Shown: positions 8,126-15,488, numbered from the stretch's first letter. The stretch is DNA of 20,121 bases from JAENVT01 sp031412355 (GCA_031412355.1 JANOCR010000130.1:1-20121), one strand, 5' to 3'. Translations and numbers: made by a program. The notes: generated from the sequence alone by a model not told the origin.

Positions 8126-8680
8126 TCAGTCGGCGACGGCGATGGTGACCGAGTTGATCACCACGTCGGTGCGCGGTCGATCGCCGTGGTCGGTGTCGAC
8201 CTTCTGCATTGCATCGACGATGTCGAGGCCCTTGACGACTTGGCCGAAGTGGTTGTACTGCGGGGGCAGGTTGACCCCGCTTGGGCCGCTGATCAAGAAG
8301 AACTGGCTGCCGTTGGTGTTGGGTCCGGCGTTGGCCATGGCCATCGAACCGATCTGATACTTCTGCTTCACGGGCTCGTCGTTGAAGCGATATCCGGGCC
8401 CGCCGCGGCCACTGCCGGTCGGGTCGCCGCCTTGGCACATGAAGCCCTTGATGATGCGATGAAAGACGACGCCGTCGTAGTAGTGCTGCGCAGCGAGGAA
8501 CACGAAGTTGTTGACCGTGAGCGGAGCATTGATCGCGTCGAGTGCGATCACCAGGGTCCCCATGCTGGTCTCCATCGTGGCGGTGTACCGCTTGGTCGTA
8601 TCGATGCCCATCTCCGGGGCGGAATCGAACTGCTGCTTGCGGGGCGCGGAACCATCAAGGTCGGGAAAGGGGGTAGCCAT
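8126..8680 (-). CDS. Cyclophilin-type peptidyl-prolyl cis-trans isomerase
   Basis: This 184-residue cytoplasmic protein catalyses proline isomerisation in protein folding. The cyclophilin domain (about 32-184) has VVFHRIIKGFMCQGGDPTG, with the active-site Arg75, Phe80 and Gln83. It also has GSMAMANAGPNTNGSQFF and HFGQVVKGLDIVD, all standard. No signal peptide or membrane anchor is present. I chose ATG 8680 because the longer open frame runs back under the divergent gene and its promoter. A TAnnnT -10 box lies 8 nt before this ATG. It is the first gene of the five-gene minus-strand run, and nothing in the sequence ties its substrate to the following DNA glycosylase. Confidence 0.95.
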   Translation of the reverse strand: MATPFPDLDGSAPRKQQFDSAPEMGIDTTKRYTATMETSMGTLVIALDAINAPLTVNNFVFLAAQHYYDGVVFHRIIKGFMCQGGDPTGSGRGGPGYRFNDEPVKQKYQIGSMAMANAGPNTNGSQFFLISGPSGVNLPPQYNHFGQVVKGLDIVDAMQKVDTDHGDRPRTDVVINSVTIAVAD

Positions 8681-8683
8681 GGA

Positions 8684-8712
8684 TCGACACGCTACCCGGG
8701 CGTGTCTAGTGT
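8684..8712 (+). promoter_or_regulatory. Promoter for the secreted delta-60 protein (TCGACA-17-TAGTGT)
   Basis: A -35 of TCGACA (8684-8689), one mismatch from TTGACA, is separated by exactly 17 nt from TAGTGT (8707-8712). The -10 ends 8 nt before the GTG at 8721, so the mRNA would be leaderless or nearly so. This is the best-formed promoter in the window. It argues for the GTG start over the ATG at 8679, which would lie upstream of transcription. Confidence 0.5.
8689..8694 (-). promoter_or_regulatory. Candidate -10 box (TAGCGT) for the cyclophilin-led gene run
   Basis: On the minus strand TAGCGT ends 8 nt before the ATG at 8680, leaving at most a 1-2 nt leader. The -35 position holds only a weak match (TGCGCA at 8717-8712). 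It overlaps the spacer of the opposing plus-strand promoter, so the two polymerases could exclude one another. Confidence 0.35.
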
Positions 8713-8720
8713 GCGCACCG

Positions 8721-11003
8721 GTGAAACAATGGGGATGGCTGGTTCCGGTCATCACCTTCGTGACCCCCTGTGGTTGGTCGTCGACCGCCGCGGCCGACGG
8801 CCAACCGGTCGCCGGATTCGGCGTCAACGGCGTGATGATCGACAGCAGCTTCAGCGGCGGCAGGCAGGTGCGACCGGCGCAAGTCGTACAGTTGCCGGAC
8901 GGTTCGTTCGTTGTCCGTGGTTTCTTGCAGCCCGCCGGTCAGGCGACAGCGCAGCAGTTCGTCGCTCGCTACACCGCACGCGGCCAACTCGAACCCACCT
9001 TCGGAAGCGGCGGGGTCATCTTCCCCACCGGTGTGGTGCGCGATCTCGCGCCGTTGCCCGATGGTCGAATCGTGGTGACCGCCTTGTCGGCTGCAGGCGG
9101 ACTCGGCGTGCTCGAAGCCAGCGGCGCGTTGAGTCCGATCCCCGCTGGCGTGTTCCCGCGACAACTAGTCCGCCGGCCGGACGGGGCGATCTTCGCCTTG
9201 GGCGACACCAACGGCGAAACCCGGCTCGCCACCTTGGTCAAGCCGGATGGATCGGTGGACGCAACTTTCAACTCTGACATCGGTGAACTGCTGCCTCCGG
9301 GCTCACGAATGGGCGCCAGTTCCATCGCCTACTCCCCGCCGAACGCGACGCTGATCGCCGATGGTCGATTGATCGTGGCATTTGCCTACACGACATCAGC
9401 GGCGCAAGTGCTGTGCGGGTTGGTTGCGCTGCACGACAACGGGCACTACGACGCCACTTTCGGCACGAATGGGCTGGCGTCGCTGCCGCAGGCCCTGTGT
9501 CGTGTCACTCATTTCGCCGATGACACGATCCGCATCACCGGCGACTTCGGCGATCCCGTCGTCAGCTTCAGCCCCGACGGTGCGCTGCTCGGTACGGTCT
9601 CGCCACCGCTCGACGCGGTCGACCTGGCCGTCGAGGGCACCGGCTGGTCGTACACGCAGGGCGGAGCAAGTGAGATCCTCGGTCTCGACCCGTTCGGCGC
9701 TGTCGAGCCGACGTTCGGCCTGAGTGGAGTGGCAACGCTGCCGGGCATGGCCATCAGCGGTTTCAGGCTGCTCGATTCCGGCGACATCATCGCCTGGGGC
9801 AACCCCGACGGCGACCCCACAGCACTCGCTCTCGGCTTGATCGACGCAACGCATGGCACCGCGTTGCAACCGCCCGTGCTGCAGGCGACCAAGTTCGTAC
9901 CGGTGCGACCAACGCGAATCCTCGATACCCGCGAGGGGTTGGGCGCCTCGGCCGCTGTCGTTGACGCCGGCGGCCAGATCGATCTGCAGATCGCCGGCAA
10001 CGGTCCGGTTCCTGCCGCCGGCATCTCCGCGGTGGTGGTGAACGTCACCGCGACCGAAGCATCGCAGTCGGGGTACGTGACCGTCTACCCGTCGGGCACG
10101 CGGCGACCGACGGCGTCGAACCTCAACCTCGAGACCGGTCAAACCGCGGCCAACCTGGTCACGGTCAAAGTCGGGGCCAACGGCCGGGTGACGCTGTTCA
10201 CCTCGGGCGGCACGCATCTCGTGGCGGATGTCGCCGGGTACTACACGGCGGCCATTTCGTCGACCGATGGCCGCTTGCAGATCGCCGCACCCGAGCGCAT
10301 CCTCGACACACGCGAAGGTCTAGGAGCCGTGGCTGCTGGTGGCCAGATCGATCTGCAGGTCACCGGCCGGGGCCCGATCCCGGGTGCCGGCGTCTCGGCT
10401 GTGGTTCTCAACGTCACCGCAGACCGAGCAGCCCTCGACGGGTTCGTCACCGTGTGGCCAACGGGAACCGAACGCCCACGTGTCTCCAACATCAACCTGG
10501 TGACAGGCGAGACACGGGCAAACCTGGTCGTCGTACCCGTGGGGGTGGGTGGCCGGGTGTCGCTGTTCACATCCGGAGGCACTGACCTGATCGCCGACGT
10601 TGCCGGCTGGTTCACCGACGAAACCGCCCCGGACAGCAGCGTCGGGTTGTTCGTGCCGATCACCCCGACCCGCGTGCTCGACACCCGCCAAGAGCCCTCG
10701 CCACCGACGGCGCCAGTCAGTTCGCTGACCCGGTTGATCGGCGCGACCAGCGTCGTGCCACCCGATGGCGTTATCGCAATCGCCGCCAACGTCACCGCGA
10801 CCGAGGTCGGCGGTGCCGGCTTCGTGACCGCGTGGCCGGCTGGGACGGCGCGTCCATTGGTTTCCAATCTCAACGCCGTGCGTGCCGGACAAACGGTGCC
10901 CAACGCTGTGCTCGCTCCACTCGGCTTCGACCAACTGGCCCTCTACACCCAGGCAGGCGCCCACCTGATCGTCGACATCACCGGCTGGTACACCCGCGGC
11001 TAG
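8721..11003 (+). CDS. Secreted protein with delta-60 repeats and three tandem C-terminal domains
   Basis: From GTG 8721 the protein is 760 residues. It opens with a signal peptide-like segment (KQWGWLVPVITFV, then SSTAAADG with a probable cleavage after the alanines). The N-terminal half (about 30-385) holds delta-60-type repeats, recognised by recurring cores such as PTFGSGG, DATFNSD, DATFGTN and PTFGLSG, each followed by LPDGR-like turns; these likely build a beta-propeller. The C-terminal half is three copies of a ~115-residue domain, each with R-[IV]-L-D-T-R near its start, V-N-V-T in the middle and D-[VI]-[AT]-G-[YW]-[YF]-T at its end. No catalytic motif, sorting signal or transmembrane helix follows the last copy. 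An extracellular adhesion or binding role is inferred. An alternative ATG at 8679 has a purine-rich stretch (8664-8672) before it. The stop overlaps that of the converging ABC gene. Confidence 0.85.
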   Translation: MKQWGWLVPVITFVTPCGWSSTAAADGQPVAGFGVNGVMIDSSFSGGRQVRPAQVVQLPDGSFVVRGFLQPAGQATAQQFVARYTARGQLEPTFGSGGVIFPTGVVRDLAPLPDGRIVVTALSAAGGLGVLEASGALSPIPAGVFPRQLVRRPDGAIFALGDTNGETRLATLVKPDGSVDATFNSDIGELLPPGSRMGASSIAYSPPNATLIADGRLIVAFAYTTSAAQVLCGLVALHDNGHYDATFGTNGLASLPQALCRVTHFADDTIRITGDFGDPVVSFSPDGALLGTVSPPLDAVDLAVEGTGWSYTQGGASEILGLDPFGAVEPTFGLSGVATLPGMAISGFRLLDSGDIIAWGNPDGDPTALALGLIDATHGTALQPPVLQATKFVPVRPTRILDTREGLGASAAVVDAGGQIDLQIAGNGPVPAAGISAVVVNVTATEASQSGYVTVYPSGTRRPTASNLNLETGQTAANLVTVKVGANGRVTLFTSGGTHLVADVAGYYTAAISSTDGRLQIAAPERILDTREGLGAVAAGGQIDLQVTGRGPIPGAGVSAVVLNVTADRAALDGFVTVWPTGTERPRVSNINLVTGETRANLVVVPVGVGGRVSLFTSGGTDLIADVAGWFTDETAPDSSVGLFVPITPTRVLDTRQEPSPPTAPVSSLTRLIGATSVVPPDGVIAIAANVTATEVGGAGFVTAWPAGTARPLVSNLNAVRAGQTVPNAVLAPLGFDQLALYTQAGAHLIVDITGWYTRG
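9891..11000 (+). repeat. Three tandem copies of a ~115-residue extracellular domain
   Basis: Copies start at about 9891, 10275 and 10647 (protein residues 391, 519 and 643), so the periods are 384 and 372 nt. Each has the order: PxRILDTRE-type opening, GGQIDLQ or equivalent, V-x-x-N-V-T, a G-[YF]-V-T-[VA]-[YW]-P segment, SN-[LI]-N, a TxxN-[LA]-V strand, a [LV]-x-L-[FY]-T strand, and the D-[VI]-[AT]-G-[YW] ending. Copies 1 and 2 are closest (both with DTREGLGA and LFTSGGT). Copy 3 is more diverged and lacks the GGQIDLQ segment. The repeat is in coding sequence, so it reflects protein domain duplication rather than a mobile element. Confidence 0.85.
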
Positions 11004-12526
11004 CCGTTGCGCGAGTTGTAGTCGGCGATCAGGGCGTCGGCATTCGCCGCGGCGCCGGCCAGTGTCGTGGCCACATCCGCACCACCGAAGATCGCGGCGA
11101 CCGCTTGCGCCGTCACGGTACGCACCTCGCGCAACGGGCCGACGATCGGACCCACCGAGGTCGGCGCGTCGGGCGACGACAGCAGTTGGTCGTAGGCCAC
11201 CTTGAAGCGCGGGTCGGTGGCGAGCGTGGTCTTCAACGGGTCGAGCACGAGGGCATCGGTTCGTACCGGCACGTAGCCGGTAGCGGACGACCACTGGCTC
11301 TGCTGCTGCGCCCCCGTGAGGTAGGTGATGAAGTCCCACGACGCAGCGGTACGCACGTCGTCGCCGGAGTCGACGACCCACAGCGACGCACCACCAACCA
11401 GGGCCCCCGGCTTGCCATCGGGCCCGGGCATGGTTGCGACCCCGACATCTTCGTTGGTGATCTGCGGGAACTGACCGCCGGCCAAGATGCTGATCACGGG
11501 GCCGATGGATGCCGAGGTTGCAATGGTCATCGCAGCGGGCTCGGCCGTGTCGACGAGCTTCAACAGGTTGTCGAAACCGGTGGTCGAGTTGTCGCCCACG
11601 TTCACCGCCAGACCGTCGACGATCATCGACTGCATCAGCGTCAGCAACGACTGGCCCGTCGGGTTGTTGTAGAGCACCTGCGTCGCTCGAGCCGCACGAC
11701 CGTTCTGGTTGTCGGCGTAAAACTCGCCGGCCTTGGCGAACCACTGCTCGAGATACCAGCCGCCGCCGCTGTCGAACCCAGAGTCGAGTGCAATCCCGTA
11801 GGTGGCAGCACCGGAGTTGACGATCGCTTCGCTGGCAGCGCGCATATCGTCCAGTGACGCAGGTGGTTTCTCCGGATCGAGGCCCGCGGCTACGAACATC
11901 TTCTTGTTGTAGAACAGCACGGGGTTGGAGATGTTGAACGGGATCGACCACTGCACACCCTGGGTGGCATAGGCGCCGAGACCGGTGGGCAGGAACTCGC
12001 TGGTGTCGTAGTTGCTCGACTTGATGCAGGCCTCGACGGGCACGACCGACTGCGTGTCGACCATGGTCTGCACCATGTACTCGGGCATCTGCACGAGGTC
12101 GGGGCGGCTGCCCTGACCGGCCTGAAGGTACTTGTCGATGGTCTGCTCATAGCTCGCCTGGATCAGCGTGACCCTGACCTTCGCCTGACTGGCGTTGTAG
12201 GCATCGGCGAGCTTCTGCATTTCGTCGGCCAGCGGACCGTTCAGCCCGTGCCAGAAGGTCAGTTCAACAGGACCGCCTGCCTCAGCCAAGGCGTCGGTCG
12301 GGCAGTTGGGCAACGTGTCGAGCAGCGCGGCCGTCGTGGTCGGCGCGATCGTGGTGGCGACCGGAGGAAGGGTTTCGCCGACGGGCAGCGTCTCGCCCGG
12401 CGCGAGTGTGATCGGCGCCGGTTGCGTGACGACTGTGGGCTCGCGACCTGCCGTGATGATCGAATCTCCCGAGCCGCATGCAACAGCGACGAGCGAAGCC
12501 GCCGACAACAGGGCGAGCCGTCTCAC
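11000..12526 (-). CDS. Extracellular solute-binding lipoprotein of a Ugp-like ABC importer
   Basis: This 508-residue family 1 binding protein captures the substrate outside the membrane and hands it to the permeases. A lipoprotein signal ends with A-V-A-C, the lipid-modified Cys being residue 17. A long Pro/Thr/Glu-rich linker (about 28-75) separates the anchor from the binding domain. Family features are LTFWHGLNGPLADEM (about 89-103), DLVQMPEY and WSIPFNISNPVLFYNKK (193-209), close to the UgpB pattern for glycerol-3-phosphate or its diesters. Sugars remain possible. The start is GTG 12526, which overlaps the permease stop as GTGA; longer upstream readings run into the permease gene. Being last in the operon is unusual for a binding protein. 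Its TAG stop shares the palindrome CTAG (11000-11003) with the converging gene. Confidence 0.92.
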   Translation of the reverse strand: MRRLALLSAASLVAVACGSGDSIITAGREPTVVTQPAPITLAPGETLPVGETLPPVATTIAPTTTAALLDTLPNCPTDALAEAGGPVELTFWHGLNGPLADEMQKLADAYNASQAKVRVTLIQASYEQTIDKYLQAGQGSRPDLVQMPEYMVQTMVDTQSVVPVEACIKSSNYDTSEFLPTGLGAYATQGVQWSIPFNISNPVLFYNKKMFVAAGLDPEKPPASLDDMRAASEAIVNSGAATYGIALDSGFDSGGGWYLEQWFAKAGEFYADNQNGRAARATQVLYNNPTGQSLLTLMQSMIVDGLAVNVGDNSTTGFDNLLKLVDTAEPAAMTIATSASIGPVISILAGGQFPQITNEDVGVATMPGPDGKPGALVGGASLWVVDSGDDVRTAASWDFITYLTGAQQQSQWSSATGYVPVRTDALVLDPLKTTLATDPRFKVAYDQLLSSPDAPTSVGPIVGPLREVRTVTAQAVAAIFGGADVATTLAGAAANADALIADYNSRNG

Positions 12527-13377
12527 CCTTTGACCGCCCCAGCAGTGAGGCCGCGAACCAACTGTCGCTGGAATGCAACCAGGACCACGAAGATCGGCAG
12601 CGCGGCGATCACTGCTCCGGCGGTGACGAGATTTAGTTTGTCGACGTCGCCGGTCTTCAGCCGTTCGAGCCCGATCTGGATCGTGCGATGGGCGTCGTCG
12701 GTGATGATGGCCGATGGCCACAGGTACTGGTTCCATGTACCGAGGAAGGTGAACAGCCCGAGTGCACCGAGCGTGGGCCTGCACAACGGCGCAGCAACCT
12801 CCCACAGGAATCGGAAATGGCCGACGCCGTCGAGTGCTGCGGCCTCGCGAAGTTCCTTCGGCACGGTCAGGAACACCTGGCGCACCAGGAATGTCCCAAA
12901 CGTGGTTGCGAGCAACGGCACGATCAGACCCTGGTAGCTGTTGACCCAACCGAGAGAGTCGATCGTGCGCTGATTGACCACGATGGTCAGTTCCGCGGGG
13001 ACCAGCAGGGTCGCAAGGAAGAAGACGAACGCCGGTCCCTTGCCCGGAAAGTCGAGGAACGCGAACGCATAGGCGGCCAGCAGGCTGGTGACGATCACGC
13101 CCAGTGTGACGACCACGGCGACGATCACGCTGTTGACCAGCAGTCGTCCGAGATCACCGATCCGCCAAGCGGCACTCAGCGTGTCGAACGTGAAGTTGAT
13201 GGGTAGCAACGACTTCGGGTGATTGATCGCGTCGGGCCCGCTCTTCAGCGCTTGCATCAACGTTGCGTAGATCGGGAACAGCACCAGGAATGCGACGAAG
13301 ATCAACAGCGCGTAGCGACCGACCTTGCGGGCGCCGTGCAGCAGTTCGGTAGCGCCGGTGTCGGTCCTAGTTGCCAT
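12523..13377 (-). CDS. ABC importer permease, UgpE/MalG type
   Basis: This 284-residue inner-membrane protein has six predicted helices and forms half of the transport channel. The cytoplasmic EAA loop that docks on the ATPase is clear at about 178-201 (EAAALDGVGHFRFLWEVAAPL), with the conserved glycine at position 184. The length and the N-terminal single helix followed by a periplasmic loop with FTFDTL fit UgpE-like permeases. The ATG at 13377 lies 11 nt inside the end of the other permease gene, and its TGA overlaps the binding-protein GTG. It therefore acts as part of one translationally coupled operon. The substrate is not readable from a permease alone. Confidence 0.92.
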   Translation of the reverse strand: MATRTDTGATELLHGARKVGRYALLIFVAFLVLFPIYATLMQALKSGPDAINHPKSLLPINFTFDTLSAAWRIGDLGRLLVNSVIVAVVVTLGVIVTSLLAAYAFAFLDFPGKGPAFVFFLATLLVPAELTIVVNQRTIDSLGWVNSYQGLIVPLLATTFGTFLVRQVFLTVPKELREAAALDGVGHFRFLWEVAAPLCRPTLGALGLFTFLGTWNQYLWPSAIITDDAHRTIQIGLERLKTGDVDKLNLVTAGAVIAALPIFVVLVAFQRQLVRGLTAGAVKG

Positions 13378-14263
13378 AGTGCACCCTCTTGTCGAGTCCG
13401 CGGAACTGCACGAACGCCAAGATCAGCAGCACGAAGAACAGCAACACGGCGGCGGTCGACTTCAGCCCGATGTCATTCTTCACCAGGGAGTTCTGCCCGT
13501 AGATCAGGTACGCGACGGACTGTGTCGGCCGCTCGGGATCGGGCCCGCCGCCCGTCAGCAGCGCAACCTCGCCGTACGCCTGGAACGCCCGAGTGGTCAG
13601 CACCACCGAAGTGAACAGCAACGTCGGGCCCAACATCGGCAGGGTGACGTTGGTGAACCGCATCCATCCACCGGCACCGTCGACAAATGCGCTCTCGTAC
13701 AACTCGCGAGGGATGCTCTGCAACGCGGCAGTGATGACGATGAAGGTGAACCCGAGGCTGGCCCAGATGCTGCTGAGTGCGACGGCGGGCAGCGCTGTGC
13801 CGGGGTCACGCAGCAAGCCGGGTTGCTTCAGCGAGGGGATGATGCCGTGGAACAGATCAGGCAGCACGCCCACCTCGGGCTGCAGCAACACGAACCACAC
13901 GAGACTGGCGACTGCCACGCTGGTGGCGATCGTCGAACTGAACACGGTGCGGAAGAACCCGACACCGCGGATCTGCTTGTCGGCGAGCACTGCGAGGCCG
14001 ACACCCAGCGCCAGGCCGATCGGAACCGTCATCAGCGCCAAGCGAGTGGTGTTGGCCAGTGCGTGCTGGAACTCGTTGCTGCGAAAGACGTCGACGTACT
14101 GGCCCCATCCACCCTCGCGGCAACGTTTGCCGGTGGCGTCGCACCTCAAGTGCCCGAGTTGGATGGCCCGCACCAGCGGGTACACCACGAACACACCCAG
14201 GACTGCCGCGGACGGCGCCAACATGCCGACCGCGATCGGAAAGTCGCGCCACTTCCGTCTCAT
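13367..14263 (-). CDS. ABC importer permease, UgpA/MalF type
   Basis: This 298-residue inner-membrane protein has six helices and is the partner of the next permease. The first helix (about 9-36) precedes a periplasmic loop with two cysteines (41 and 48) that could form a disulfide. The EAA loop is at about 187-211, with ELYESAFVDGAGGW and the following TLPML as in UgpA. The size and the absence of the large extra domain of E. coli MalF fit the Ugp and generic sugar class. The start ATG overlaps the ATPase stop as ATGA (14263-14260). The TAG stop lies inside the following permease gene. No residue points to a particular substrate. Confidence 0.92.
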   Translation of the reverse strand: MRRKWRDFPIAVGMLAPSAAVLGVFVVYPLVRAIQLGHLRCDATGKRCREGGWGQYVDVFRSNEFQHALANTTRLALMTVPIGLALGVGLAVLADKQIRGVGFFRTVFSSTIATSVAVASLVWFVLLQPEVGVLPDLFHGIIPSLKQPGLLRDPGTALPAVALSSIWASLGFTFIVITAALQSIPRELYESAFVDGAGGWMRFTNVTLPMLGPTLLFTSVVLTTRAFQAYGEVALLTGGGPDPERPTQSVAYLIYGQNSLVKNDIGLKSTAAVLLFFVLLILAFVQFRGLDKRVHYGN

Positions 14264-15273
14264 CCGTCGATCCTGCGTTCGCTGAGCGGATCGAAGCGGT
14301 GGCGATGTGGCTCGGTCGCGTCGAGGTTGACCTCGGTGCCGATCGACGGCACGGCGGCTTCGGCGCTCTGGCGAACAACGATGCGAGTACCCGCCGACTC
14401 GCAGATCAGCAACGTCTCGTGACCGAGTTGCTCGACCATCCGCACGATCGCCGGCAGGCCGCCGTTCGATGAGATCTGCAGATGCTCGGGACGCACGCCG
14501 ACCAACACATCGCTGCGTTCGAACAGCCCCGCCGGCATGACGTTCATCGGCGGCGTGCCGATGAAAGTCGCGACGAACACCGTCTCGGGCTTGGCGTACA
14601 CCTGCTGCGGCGTACCGATCTGTTGCAGATGGCCGCGGCTCATCACGGCCACACGAGTTCCCATGGTCATCGCCTCGACCTGATCGTGGGTGACATACAG
14701 GATGGTCGCATCGAGGCGGCGGTGCAGGTCGACCAGTTCGGCACGGGTCTCGCTGCGCAGCTTGGCATCGAGGTTCGACAACGGCTCGTCCATGCAGAAC
14801 ACCGCGGGCTGGCGCACGATCGCGCGGGCCAGTGCGACGCGTTGACGTTGCCCGCCGCTGAGCTGACCCGGCTTGCGGTCGAGGTACTCGCCGAGCCCCA
14901 GCGTGTCGGCGGCCGCCTTGGCCTTTGCGGCACGGTCGGCTTTGGACTCGCCGCGCACCTTCAGCGGGAACTCGATGTTGGCCTGCGCGGTCTTGTGTGG
15001 ATACAGCGCGTAGCTCTGGAACACCATCGCGACGTCACGCAGCTTCGGTGCAACGTCGTTGACCTTGGTGTTGCCGATGTAGATGTCGCCACTGGTGGGT
15101 GTCTCCAGCCCGGCAACCATCCGCAACAACGTGCTCTTCCCGCACCCGGATGGGCCGAGCAGGATCATGAAGTCGTGATCCTCGATGTCGATCGACACGT
15201 CGTCGACCGCTATCACCGCATCCGGGCCTTCACCGAACGTTTTGGTGATGTGTTCAAGTCGTACCTGGGCCAC
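14260..15273 (-). CDS. ABC importer ATPase, UgpC/MalK type
   Basis: This 337-residue cytoplasmic ATPase powers the importer. The nucleotide-binding domain has Walker A GPSGCGKST (40-48), the Q-loop Gln86, signature LSGGQ (138-142), Walker B ending in Asp162-Glu163, and the H-loop His196. The C-terminal MalK-like regulatory/TOBE domain (about 235-337) contains VGVRPEHL. All catalytic residues are intact. I chose GTG 15273 because the protein begins directly with the family N-terminus (AQVRLEHITKTF) and a -10 box sits 6 nt upstream. An ATG at 15291 would add six residues. It is the first gene of the operon, and the long open frame upstream of it is not coding. Confidence 0.94.
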   Translation of the reverse strand: MAQVRLEHITKTFGEGPDAVIAVDDVSIDIEDHDFMILLGPSGCGKSTLLRMVAGLETPTSGDIYIGNTKVNDVAPKLRDVAMVFQSYALYPHKTAQANIEFPLKVRGESKADRAAKAKAAADTLGLGEYLDRKPGQLSGGQRQRVALARAIVRQPAVFCMDEPLSNLDAKLRSETRAELVDLHRRLDATILYVTHDQVEAMTMGTRVAVMSRGHLQQIGTPQQVYAKPETVFVATFIGTPPMNVMPAGLFERSDVLVGVRPEHLQISSNGGLPAIVRMVEQLGHETLLICESAGTRIVVRQSAEAAVPSIGTEVNLDATEPHRHRFDPLSERRIDG

Positions 15274-15279
15274 GCTCGA

Positions 15280-15285
15280 ACAGTA
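15280..15285 (-). promoter_or_regulatory. Candidate -10 box (TACTGT) for the ABC importer operon
   Basis: TACTGT on the minus strand ends 6 nt before the GTG at 15273, placing transcription start on the first codon. TGGACC (15310-15305) could serve as a weak -35 with a long 19-nt spacer. No Shine-Dalgarno sequence precedes the GTG, which agrees with leaderless translation. Confidence 0.4.
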
Positions 15286-15330
15286 GGCCATCCCCGCAGT
15301 CCCCGGTCCACTGCCCCGCACCACTGCGCA

Positions 15331-15422
15331 TTGGGCGCGGGAATACGCCACCAACGGCACACGCCGCGCCCGTAGAGCAGGTTGGGCGCGGCAACACGCT
15401 GCCCGTGGCGTAGGTCGCGCCC
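15331..15422. repeat. Degenerate tandem repeat (51-nt period) of a hairpin-forming element
   Basis: Two copies start at 15331 and 15382, both beginning TTGGGCGCGG and both closing with CGCGCCCG (about 32 of 45 aligned bases match by eye). In each copy the GGGCGCGG arm can pair with a downstream arm (15333-15340 with 15364-15371; 15384-15391 with 15415-15422, one mismatch). In addition GCCGCGCCC (15363-15371) pairs perfectly with GGGCGCGGC (15384-15392) across a 12-nt loop, so alternative folds compete. It lies between two divergent operons. Tandem operator sites or a structural repeat family are both possible. Confidence 0.6.
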
Positions 15423-15444
15423 GACGGGAACGCCGGCTGGCGGC

Positions 15445-15488
15445 GGGGGGACGCCGGGTGGGCCGCGGTGGGGCGGGGACGCGGCGGG
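15445..15488 (+). other. G-quadruplex-type sequence upstream of the DksA-like gene
   Basis: Six runs of three or more G occur in 44 nt on the plus strand (15445-15450, 15456-15458, 15460-15462, 15470-15473, 15475-15478, 15486-15488), separated by 5, 1, 7, 1 and 7 nt. This satisfies the usual G3+N1-7 quadruplex rule. The stretch ends at the candidate -10 box for the small gene at 15503. High GC makes chance G-runs more likely, but this is the densest cluster I see in the window. Confidence 0.5.

Noticed and set aside
8508..8720. N-terminal extension of the secreted delta-60 protein back to 8508 or 8679
   Set aside because: 8508 would precede the signal peptide by 71 residues and be antisense to cyclophilin. 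ATG 8679 has a purine-rich stretch upstream and remains possible, but the promoter at 8684-8712 favours GTG 8721.
6929..9277. A 782-codon open frame on the plus strand
   Set aside because: It runs antisense to the well-supported YcaQ-like and cyclophilin genes and shows no family-like sequence.
10320..11951. A 543-codon open frame on the minus strand
   Set aside because: It is antisense to the secreted repeat protein and out of frame with the ABC binding protein, both of which have clear motifs.
15331..15422. The 51-nt tandem repeat as a CRISPR remnant
   Set aside because: Only two degenerate copies exist, the shared parts are split across the unit, there are no uniform spacers and no cas genes.
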